Assembly (NCBI GenBank): GCA_031276105.1
Contig: JAISNS010000193.1
Location: 1 to 8,201, forward strand
Source of the DNA: Dysgonamonadaceae bacterium
GTDB lineage: Bacteria; Bacteroidota; Bacteroidia; Bacteroidales; Azobacteroidaceae
Reading direction: 5' to 3'
Length of the DNA stretch: 8,201 nt
The first letter of the stretch is position 1; every line of letters begins with the position of its first letter. The translations under genes and the position numbers were made by a program. The notes beneath the pieces are model-generated. The model was not told the origin of the DNA, did not search any database, and saw nothing but the letters and a program-made list of their open reading frames with translations. Below, piece after piece: positions 1 through 7,776 of this stretch.

Positions 1-41
1 GCAATAAGGGCGTCAAGAGGTTTTTTTTGAAAAATGTTCAT
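1..41 (-). CDS. N-terminal fragment of an unidentified protein, divergent from guaB (runs off the left edge)
   Basis: Reading the minus strand from an ATG at 41-39 gives 13 open codons, MNIFQKKPLDALI, plus two bases, before the window ends. The case for a real start is positional: an exact TAnnTTTG box lies at 88-81 on the same strand, which would leave a leader of roughly 30 nt, normal for Bacteroidota. A short basic start ending in a K-K-x-L/I-D-A-L pattern resembles the cytoplasmic N-terminus of some APC-family amino-acid permeases, but 13 residues cannot establish a family and I do not assign a function. It could also be a chance ATG, with the true start outside the window. Confidence 0.45.
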   Translation of the reverse strand, partial: MNIFQKKPLDALI

Positions 42-80
42 CAGCGTTTATTGTATTTATTTGATTTGTTTATTCGGCTG

Positions 81-88
81 CAAATATA
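81..88 (-). promoter_or_regulatory. Bacteroidota -7 promoter box facing left
   Basis: The minus strand reads TATATTTG, an exact match to TAnnTTTG, and the next base is C, as is common at such promoters. A TTG lies about 14 bases upstream (minus-strand sense), closer than the usual -33 spacing, so the -33 element is weak or absent. The predicted transcription start would fall a few bases before position 73, giving about a 30-nt leader to the ATG at 41. The TAnnTTTG consensus is established knowledge; use of this copy is inferred. Confidence 0.6.
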
Positions 89-130
89 AAAACAATATTT
101 TACAATATAACATAAAAAAGCAGGAATTTG

Positions 131-165
131 GAATTAAGAATTAAAAATTAAGAATTAAGAATTAA
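131..165. repeat. Five tandem copies of a 7-bp AT-rich unit (RAATTAA)
   Basis: Positions 131-137, 138-144, 152-158 and 159-165 are each GAATTAA. The middle copy, 145-151, is AAATTAA. The phase is exactly 7 bp with one substitution in 35 bases. A degenerate GGAATTT lies just to the left (123-129), and the array ends at GATGG. It lies between the two divergent promoter boxes. No function is assigned; it may be a slippage-generated microsatellite. Confidence 0.9.
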
Positions 166-298
166 GATGGAATACATTCCTCGGTTAAGGGTGAAGGCAC
201 TCAAGTAGGTACATCAGTGGGTAGAATTAAAAAACAAAAAAACATAAATATTTTATGCTTTTTCACCGTATAAAGCAGCAACTCTAAAAAAAATTGAT

Positions 299-306
299 TA
301 CATTTG
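299..306 (+). promoter_or_regulatory. Bacteroidota -7 promoter box for guaB
   Basis: TACATTTG is an exact match to TAnnTTTG and is followed by C. The start codon of guaB is 30 bases downstream, so the leader would be about 20-25 nt. No TTG is visible at the usual -33 distance. There is no Shine-Dalgarno sequence before the ATG; the leader is A/T-rich, as is usual in this phylum. Confidence 0.65.
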
Positions 307-324
307 CACGCAATAAAAAATTAA

Positions 325-1818
<1,494 letters not shown>

Positions 1819-1842
1819 AATCACAATAAATAACACGAAAAT

Positions 1843-1859
1843 TACGTTATATACGTTAT
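1843..1859. repeat. Short direct repeat in the guaB-downstream gap
   Basis: TACGTTAT occurs at 1843-1850 and again at 1852-1859, separated by one base, in the AT-rich 91-bp gap between guaB and the next gene. No exact TAnnTTTG box is present in this gap; the nearest approach (TAAATTGA, 1892-1899) breaks the TTTG core. The repeat could be an operator-like site or chance in AT-rich DNA. Confidence 0.4.
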
Positions 1860-1909
1860 GCAAATTAAAATGTTATACTAAATGAATTGTTTAAATTGAA
1901 TTTATTAAT

Positions 1910-3868
1910 ATGAAAAAGTATCTGTTCTCTTTAATTTTAATTGTTTTTTCACCGGTCGCGTTTGCTCAAAGCGAAGACCCTGTTATCATGAAAATCAACG
2001 GCAAAGACGTTAAGAAGTCGGAATTTGAGTATTTTTATAACAAAAACAACAACGAAACCGCCATTGATAAAATATCATTTGACGAATACGTTACTCTTTT
2101 CAAAAACTTCAAGTTGCGGGTAGCCGAAGCGGAAGCGCAAGGATTGGATACGACCGCTGCCTTTCACAAAGAACTGGGCGAATACAGAAGCCAGTTGGCA
2201 AAGCCTTATTTGACGCCCGGCGAAATTGACGATGCCCTGTTGCGGGAACGGTATGAACGCGCTAAAAACCTTCGGGAAATCAGTAATCTCCTGATTCTTT
2301 TCCCCAAAGCTAAAAATACGCAAGCGCCTCATATTCTGCCGTCCGATACATTGGAAACCTACAAGAAAGCGATTCAAATCCGCAACCGCTATTTAAAAGG
2401 AGAAAAGTTTGAAAACCTTGTAGCAGAAAATACCGATGACGAGCAGTATAAGCAAGGCGATCGTCCCGGTTATATCGGCTGGCTTTCCGGCTTCCGGCTT
2501 CCGGTAATCCTGGAACGCGCTATTTTCGATACGCCGGTAGGACAAATCAGCGGGCCGGTTCGTACCAATTACGGCTATCATTTACTGAATATTCTGGCTC
2601 AAAAAGCCGATCCGGGTGAAGTTCACGCCGCCCATATTTTGCTGTCCATTCCTGCTAATGCAGACACGGCGACGATGAATAACGTCTTAAGCAAGGTAGA
2701 TACAATTTATACGAAACTGAAAGAAGGAATTGCTTTTGAAGAATTGGCAAAAGAATATTCCGACGATACTTCATCGGCCACACGGGGAGGCGATTTGTCG
2801 TGGTTTGCCCATGGCATGATGGTTCCCGAATTTAACGACGCCGTTTTTGCCTTGCAAACGATCGGTGAAGTTTCCAAACCGGTAAAAACCCGTTTCGGAT
2901 TCCATATCATTAAATTATTGGATAAGCGGCCGGTTGCCCCTTATGAAGATAAAAAAGCCGATTTGAAGTCCATTTATGAACGATCGGGTTATTCCCATGA
3001 ATTGAATCGTCCGTTTATCGAAAAACTGAAAAAGGAAAATGGCTTTTCTTTCAATGAAAACGCGATTAAACCGCTGTTGCTGGAAGCTCAAACCGTTCAT
3101 CCTTCCGATAGCGCTTTTGCCGGAAAATTTGAAGGAAACAGCGATGTGCTATATATTGTTGGAAACAACTCCTATACCGTCGGCGATTTTGTCCGCTATA
3201 TCCAACAAAATAAACGTTCGCTTTATTCCCTGTCGTCGGAAGTCCTGCAAGCTTTCTTGAAGGATTACGAATATTCGTTGCTTTTACAGGCTGAAGACAA
3301 ATCGTTGGAACACAAGTATCCTGACTTTAAAAACCTGATGCAGGAATACCACGAAGGAACTTTATTGTTTGAAGTCAGCAATAACGAAGTTTGGGCAAAA
3401 TCATCGACCGACACCTTGGGATTGAACCGCTTTTTTGAAGCCAACAAAGCCAAATATACTTGGGATGAACCGCATTACAAAGGTTATACCGTGTTGTTGA
3501 AAGAGGCTAAAGCAAAGAAAAAAATGCAAAAGGCAATTGCTAAACTGGCTCCCGACAGTGCCGCCCGGTATTTACTCGCGAACTACAACGATGCAGTAAA
3601 AGTAGAAAAAGGTTTGTTCGTTAAAGGCGAAAACGCTTTTGTCGATCAGCTTGTTTTCAAATCGGAAAAAGCTACTTTACCGGAAGGTTTTACCGATTTC
3701 TTCGTGATTGGCAAATTACTGCCCGATTCCCCCGAATCTTATACGGACGTAAGAGGCCCGGTTATTACCGATTATCAGGATTATCTGGAAAAAGAATGGT
3801 TGGAACAGTTAAATAAAAAATATCCCGTAATTATTTATCAGGATGTACTAAAAACGGTAAATCATTGA
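1910..3868 (+). CDS. Exported PpiC/SurA-type peptidylprolyl isomerase with two parvulin regions
   Basis: The 652-residue protein begins with a Sec signal peptide: Lys2-Lys3, a hydrophobic core at 4-15, and an Ala-Phe-Ala-Gln end at 17-20, so it should be periplasmic. Residues about 25-115 resemble the helical SurA N-terminal chaperone region (MKINGKDVKKSEFEYFY, then VTLFKNFKLRVAEAEAQGLD). A first, weakly conserved parvulin region spans about 121-230, ending RTNYGYHLLNIL. A clear second one spans 237-338: VHAAHILLSIP, then YSDDTSSATRGGDLSWF, MVPEFNDAVF and TRFGFHIIKLLDKRP. The last 300 residues have no family I recognise and include a Lys-rich helix near 531-545. Its likely role is folding or escorting outer-membrane proteins. 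It is first of four closely spaced genes and lies 91 bp after guaB. The family call is firm; substrates are unknown, and catalytic activity of the first parvulin region is doubtful. Confidence 0.92.
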   Translation: MKKYLFSLILIVFSPVAFAQSEDPVIMKINGKDVKKSEFEYFYNKNNNETAIDKISFDEYVTLFKNFKLRVAEAEAQGLDTTAAFHKELGEYRSQLAKPYLTPGEIDDALLRERYERAKNLREISNLLILFPKAKNTQAPHILPSDTLETYKKAIQIRNRYLKGEKFENLVAENTDDEQYKQGDRPGYIGWLSGFRLPVILERAIFDTPVGQISGPVRTNYGYHLLNILAQKADPGEVHAAHILLSIPANADTATMNNVLSKVDTIYTKLKEGIAFEELAKEYSDDTSSATRGGDLSWFAHGMMVPEFNDAVFALQTIGEVSKPVKTRFGFHIIKLLDKRPVAPYEDKKADLKSIYERSGYSHELNRPFIEKLKKENGFSFNENAIKPLLLEAQTVHPSDSAFAGKFEGNSDVLYIVGNNSYTVGDFVRYIQQNKRSLYSLSSEVLQAFLKDYEYSLLLQAEDKSLEHKYPDFKNLMQEYHEGTLLFEVSNNEVWAKSSTDTLGLNRFFEANKAKYTWDEPHYKGYTVLLKEAKAKKKMQKAIAKLAPDSAARYLLANYNDAVKVEKGLFVKGENAFVDQLVFKSEKATLPEGFTDFFVIGKLLPDSPESYTDVRGPVITDYQDYLEKEWLEQLNKKYPVIIYQDVLKTVNH

Positions 3869-3869
3869 T

Positions 3870-4715
3870 ATGAGATTTAATCTGTCGTTGCTTATTATAC
3901 CATTCTTTGCGATTGCCTGTTCCAAACAGCAGGGGAATCGAGTTACGGATATTGTAAAAGTAAATAATGATGTCTTAACCGTAGAAGAGTTGAATGTGAA
4001 TGTTCCGCTGGGATTGAGTCCGGAAGACAGCACAATTGCAGCAGAACATTACATTCGCATGTGGATTAATAATAAGTTGATGTATGACGTAGCATCCAAA
4101 AAGATTGCAGACAAAAAAGATATTGAACTGTTAGTGAATAATTACCGGCAAGCATTGACTGTTTATCAGTATAAAGAACAATTAGTCAATGAAAAATTAT
4201 CCCGGGAAATAGATAATCAGGATTTGTTGAATTATTATGAAGCGAATATGGATAAATTCAAAATAGACAGGCCGTTGATTAAAGGCCTCTTTTTGAAAAT
4301 TCCAATCAATGCTCCGCAAATCGATAAAATACGGAACTGGTACAAATCATTAACGCCCGCCAATATCACGAATATTGAGAATTATTGTGTCCGAAACGCG
4401 GCGGAATACGGTTATTTTGTAGATAATTGGGTTGATTTCAATGAATTGACCGAAGAGTGGCCGGTGAATTACAAAAATGAAAGCGATGTAGTCAAGTTCA
4501 ACAAGTTTTTTGAACAGACGGGAACTAAATTCTATTACTTTTTGCATGTAACCGCTTATTCATTATCCGGCGACAATGCGCCTTTCGAATATGCCAAACC
4601 AACGATTAAAGAAATATTGATTAATCAACAGAAAATAGACTTTTTTAATAAAATAGAAGAGGATTTATATCGCAAAGCCTTGGATAACGGTCAAATCACC
4701 TTTTATAATGAATAA
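3870..4715 (+). CDS. Lipoprotein with SurA-like N-terminal region, no parvulin domain
   Basis: The ATG follows the upstream stop after a single base (TGATATG), suggesting translational coupling. A lipoprotein signal peptide is visible: hydrophobic residues 5-15, then the lipobox IAC, with the lipidated Cys at 17 and Ser-Lys after it. Residues about 25-130 look like the helical SurA-type N-terminal region (VKVNNDVLTVEELN, then AEHYIRMWINNKLMYDVA). From about 130 to 281 the parvulin signatures of its neighbours, the RGGxLG and YGFHIIxL motifs, are absent. Such proteins are often labelled peptidylprolyl isomerase because of their neighbours; here I see no basis for enzymatic activity. It may be a membrane-tethered chaperone or partner of the flanking isomerases, which is an inference from context. 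Its base composition is low in G+C (19 of 60 at 4081-4140, against 30 of 60 at 6361-6420). Confidence 0.85.
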   Translation: MRFNLSLLIIPFFAIACSKQQGNRVTDIVKVNNDVLTVEELNVNVPLGLSPEDSTIAAEHYIRMWINNKLMYDVASKKIADKKDIELLVNNYRQALTVYQYKEQLVNEKLSREIDNQDLLNYYEANMDKFKIDRPLIKGLFLKIPINAPQIDKIRNWYKSLTPANITNIENYCVRNAAEYGYFVDNWVDFNELTEEWPVNYKNESDVVKFNKFFEQTGTKFYYFLHVTAYSLSGDNAPFEYAKPTIKEILINQQKIDFFNKIEEDLYRKALDNGQITFYNE

Positions 4716-4731
4716 ACAGAGAATAAAAAAC

Positions 4732-6105
4732 ATGAAAAAAATTTTCACCCTGTTAACAGTCTTGCTGTTAGTAGCAAATCCATTATGTGCGCAAACGGAT
4801 ACCAACATCATTGATGAGGTCATTTGGGTAGTCGGAGATGAAGCCATTCTCCGTTCGGACGTAGAAAACTGGCGTTTACAGATGCAGGAAGAAGGACAGC
4901 GAATCAACGGCGACCCGTATTGCGTGGTTCCCGAACAAATAGCTATCCAAAAACTGTATTTGCATCAGGCTAAATTAGACAGCATAGAGGCGCCTGAAAA
5001 CCAAGTAGTAACGATGGTAGAGGCGCGGATAAACGATGCAATCAACCGAGCCGGGTCGAAAGAAAAATTGGAAGAGTACCTGAATAAACCGGTTTCGGTC
5101 ATTCGGGAAGAATGGAAGCAAATTGTACGGGAACAAAGTCTGGTTCAGGAAGTAAGAAAAAAGCTGGTCGAAAATATCAAAGTAACCCCCGGCGAAGTTC
5201 GTACCTTTTTTAACCGCATTCCCAAAGACAGTTTGCCCTACATTCCGGCTACGGTAGAAATTGAAATCGTTACCATAGAACCGGTTATTTCCTTAGAAGA
5301 AATTGATGATATAAAAAAACGCCTTCGAGAATATACCGAACAGGTAACTTCCGGACAACGAGAATTTTCGACCTTAGCCCGTATGTGGTCGGAAGATCGC
5401 GAATCGGCCAAACGGGGCGGGGAATTGGGATTTGTCGGCAAAGGAAACTTATTGCCCGAATTTGCCACCGTCGCATTTGAACTGAACGATCCCAAAAGGG
5501 TTTCCCGGATAGTAGAAACGGAATACGGCTTCCACATCATCCAGTTGATCGAAAAAAGAGGCGACCGAATCAATGTCCGTCATATCCTGCTCAAACCGAA
5601 AGTATCCAAAGACGAACTGAACGAAGCGCGCCTGAAATTAGATTCGATCCGCAACGAAATTATTAACAATAAATTCACGTTTGAAGACGCCGCTACTTAT
5701 TTGTCGCACGACAAAGATACCCGCAACAACAAGGGCTTGATGGTTAATCAAACCCAATCCTATTCCGACAGAGCCGGCACCTCGCGTTTCGAAATGGACG
5801 AACTCCCGCCGGAAATAGCGACGGTGGTTTACAACCTGAAAGTAGGCGAAATATCGCCGGTATTTACGATGATTAATTCCAAACAAAAAAATATAGTCGC
5901 CATCGTCAAGTTGAAATCGCGAATCGAAGGGCATAAAGCCGACTTGTCGGAAGATTTTCAGGCGCTGAAATCTATGGTGGAAGCCGAAAAGGAAGAAATC
6001 GCGTTAAACAAATGGCTGGATAACAAAATAAAGGAAACGTATGTCCGGATCAATGAAAATTGGAAAAACTGTGATTTCCGGATGAAAGACTGGAATGTTG
6101 AATAA
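4732..6105 (+). CDS. SurA-like periplasmic chaperone / peptidylprolyl isomerase
   Basis: I place the start at the ATG at 4732 (457 residues) because it yields a compact signal peptide: Met-Lys-Lys, a hydrophobic core, then LCAQ. An in-frame ATG at 4708, overlapping the upstream stop by 8 bp, would add MNKQRIKN; it remains possible and favours coupling. The N-terminal SurA-like helical region begins IIDEVIWVVGDEAILRSDVE and runs to about residue 165. The first parvulin domain (about 172-276) carries RGGELGFVGKGNLLPEFA and TEYGFHIIQLIEKR. The second (about 282-394) starts INVRHILLKP and is more divergent, with an NKGLM turn where RGG is expected. The arrangement matches SurA, which binds unfolded outer-membrane proteins in the periplasm. 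It sits between the lipoprotein gene and the OstA-like gene, overlapping the latter by 11 bp. I withhold the symbol surA because the operon has several related paralogues. Confidence 0.93.
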   Translation: MKKIFTLLTVLLLVANPLCAQTDTNIIDEVIWVVGDEAILRSDVENWRLQMQEEGQRINGDPYCVVPEQIAIQKLYLHQAKLDSIEAPENQVVTMVEARINDAINRAGSKEKLEEYLNKPVSVIREEWKQIVREQSLVQEVRKKLVENIKVTPGEVRTFFNRIPKDSLPYIPATVEIEIVTIEPVISLEEIDDIKKRLREYTEQVTSGQREFSTLARMWSEDRESAKRGGELGFVGKGNLLPEFATVAFELNDPKRVSRIVETEYGFHIIQLIEKRGDRINVRHILLKPKVSKDELNEARLKLDSIRNEIINNKFTFEDAATYLSHDKDTRNNKGLMVNQTQSYSDRAGTSRFEMDELPPEIATVVYNLKVGEISPVFTMINSKQKNIVAIVKLKSRIEGHKADLSEDFQALKSMVEAEKEEIALNKWLDNKIKETYVRINENWKNCDFRMKDWNVE

Positions 6106-7684
6106 ACAGTCAACAATAGCGTTATTAGGTCTGCTTTTTGCCGCCTCCATCTTTATGGGCGTCCGGCAGAGCCCACCTTTGAAAAAAGGCGTAACCCGGA
6201 TATATGAAGAATATGCCGATTCGATGGTGATGCAAAAAAATATCAATCCCGACGTCCATGTATTCAGAGGCAATGTCCGTTTCAGGCACGACAGCACGTA
6301 TTTGTATTGCGACAGCGCCTATCTCTATCTTACGGACAATTCGCTGGAAGCGTTCGGTAATGTCCGGATCGAGCAGGGCGATACCCTCTTTATCTATGGC
6401 GATTACCTGATTTACGAAGGAAACAGCAGCATCGCGAAAATGCGCGAAAACGTCCGGATGGAAAATAACAGCCTGACGCTGTTTACGGATAACTTTGATT
6501 TTGACCGGACAAAAGATATCGGCTATTTCTTTGATGGAGGTATGTTAGTCGATTCGCTCAACGAATTGAATTCCATTTATGGAGAATATTCGCCCGCGAC
6601 CAAAATAGCCACCTTCAACAAAGAGGTGGTTCTCACCAATCCCCAATTCGTATTACGTTCCGACACATTGATTTATAATACGGTCGATAAAATAGCGACG
6701 ATTATCGGGCCGACAACTATCGAATCCGACAGCGGAACGGTTTATTCCCGTTGGGGATGGTACAATACGATTACCGGCGAATCTACGTTGTTTGAACGAT
6801 CCACGGTGGTAAGCGGCGACAAAACGAAAACAATAACTGCCGATACCCTGTTTTATAACCGCAGTACCGGTTTTGGAGAAGCGTTTGGGAACATGGTTTT
6901 GAATGATACGGCCGCTAAAATAATCCTCACGGGCGATTACGGTTATTACGACGGAAGGACGAAATTTGCCTTTGCCACCGATTCGGCACAGATGATTGAA
7001 TATTCCCAGCGCGATTCCCTCTTTCTTCATGCCGATACCCTTCAGATGAAGACGATCGATCGGGAGCGGGAAGTCAAGGCCTTTTATGGCGTCCGCTTTT
7101 ATCGAATCGACTTGCAGGGCGTTTGCGATTCATTGCAATTTCACACCCGCGATTCCGTTTTACATCTCTACAAAAATCCGGTTCTTTGGAATACGGCCTA
7201 TCAATTGGCCGGCGATACGATCCGCACTTTTTTTAACGACTCTACTCTCGAAAAAGTGGACGTATTGAACTACGCTTTTTCCGTCGAACAGATCGATACC
7301 ACTTATTATAATCAATTGAAAGGAAGAAATTTATATGCTTTCTTCACTGCCGGCGAATTAGTCCGGATAGAAGTTCACGGCAATGCCGAATCCATTTATT
7401 ATCCCTTCGACGAAGACAGCCTCTCGTTCGTTGGCCGCAATAAAACCGAGAGCAGTTATATAATCATCACCGTCCTGAATCGCAAACCGGTCGAAATCTT
7501 GTGGTATCCGCAGCCGAAAATGGAGATGCTGCCGATTCCGGATTTAACTCCCGAAAAGAAATTCCTGAAAGACTTTGTGGATTACAACTACATCCGCCCG
7601 CAAAACAAAGAGGATATTTTTACAAAAACAGTACGCCGGGCAGAAGATATTCCGCCCCCACGCAGACAACGGCATCCGAGGTGA
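6095..7684 (+). CDS. OstA/LptA-like protein, probable lipopolysaccharide-transport component
   Basis: The 529-residue protein has an N-terminal hydrophobic stretch (about residues 8-22) acting as a signal peptide or membrane anchor, with no clear cleavage site. The rest is built from beta-rich repeats of roughly 25 residues: VHVFRGNVRFRHDSTYLYCD at 54-73, LEAFGNVRIEQGDTLFIYGD at 84-103, AKMRENVRMENNSLTLFTDN at 114-133, ATFNKEVVLTNPQFVLRSDT at 172-191, GEAFGNMVLNDTAAKIILTG at 261-280, and VKAFYGVRFYRIDLQGVCDS at 327-346. The recurring G-N-V-x followed by D-x-L/Y-x-Y/D pattern is that of OstA (LptA and LptD N-terminal) beta-jellyroll proteins, which form the periplasmic lipopolysaccharide bridge. 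At 529 residues it is much longer than enterobacterial LptA and lacks the LptD barrel. It ends in a Pro/Arg-rich tail. The start overlaps the previous stop by 11 bp, so it is probably co-translated with the SurA-like gene. The family is firm; the exact role is inferred. Confidence 0.9.
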   Translation: MLNKQSTIALLGLLFAASIFMGVRQSPPLKKGVTRIYEEYADSMVMQKNINPDVHVFRGNVRFRHDSTYLYCDSAYLYLTDNSLEAFGNVRIEQGDTLFIYGDYLIYEGNSSIAKMRENVRMENNSLTLFTDNFDFDRTKDIGYFFDGGMLVDSLNELNSIYGEYSPATKIATFNKEVVLTNPQFVLRSDTLIYNTVDKIATIIGPTTIESDSGTVYSRWGWYNTITGESTLFERSTVVSGDKTKTITADTLFYNRSTGFGEAFGNMVLNDTAAKIILTGDYGYYDGRTKFAFATDSAQMIEYSQRDSLFLHADTLQMKTIDREREVKAFYGVRFYRIDLQGVCDSLQFHTRDSVLHLYKNPVLWNTAYQLAGDTIRTFFNDSTLEKVDVLNYAFSVEQIDTTYYNQLKGRNLYAFFTAGELVRIEVHGNAESIYYPFDEDSLSFVGRNKTESSYIIITVLNRKPVEILWYPQPKMEMLPIPDLTPEKKFLKDFVDYNYIRPQNKEDIFTKTVRRAEDIPPPRRQRHPR

Positions 7685-7702
7685 TGCAAAAGGAATAAAA
7701 CA

Positions 7703-7740
7703 AAGCGGTTGCCCCGAAAGGAATTTCGAGACAGCCGCTT
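7703..7740. terminator. Bidirectional intrinsic terminator between convergent genes
   Basis: AAGCGGTTG (7703-7711) pairs with CAGCCGCTT (7732-7740) over 9 bp with one G-T wobble. After a 3x3 internal loop, CGAAA (7715-7719) pairs with TTTCG (7724-7728) around a GGAA loop, which fits GNRA. On the minus strand the hairpin runs directly into a T-rich tract (TTTGTTTTATT). On the plus strand T-rich sequence begins about 8 bases later (7746 onward). It lies between the OstA-like stop and the FISUMP stop, so it can serve both; the minus-strand fit is better. Confidence 0.75.
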
Positions 7741-7748
7741 CGCGCTTC

Positions 7749-7776
7749 TTTTAGTTTTTATCTTTTAGTTTTTAGT
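7749..7776. repeat. Four tandem copies of a 7-bp AT-rich unit (TTTTAGT)
   Basis: Units are TTTTAGT (7749-7755), TTTTATC (7756-7762), TTTTAGT (7763-7769) and TTTTAGT (7770-7776). The array abuts the stop codon of the minus-strand gene at 7777-7779, and TTTA at 7776-7779 continues the pattern in part. On that strand it reads as repeated ACTAAAA directly after the TAA. It has the same 7-bp period as the array at 131-165 but a different sequence. Confidence 0.85.

Noticed and set aside
167..208. A 13-codon ATG-initiated reading in the guaB upstream gap, considered as a leader peptide
   Set aside because: It lies upstream of the likely transcription start at about 311, has no run of a regulatory amino acid, and no attenuator hairpin follows it.
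1871..1899. TATACT and TAAATTGA considered as a promoter for the 1910-7684 operon
   Set aside because: Neither matches TAnnTTTG and no spaced -33 element is seen; in AT-rich DNA such near matches are expected by chance.
5238..5573. A 111-codon minus-strand open frame opposite the SurA-like gene
   Set aside because: It is antisense to the best-conserved parvulin domain; composition reflects the real gene's codons.
6653..7030. A 125-codon minus-strand open frame inside the OstA-like gene
   Set aside because: It is antisense to clear OstA-type repeats and has no recognisable domain.
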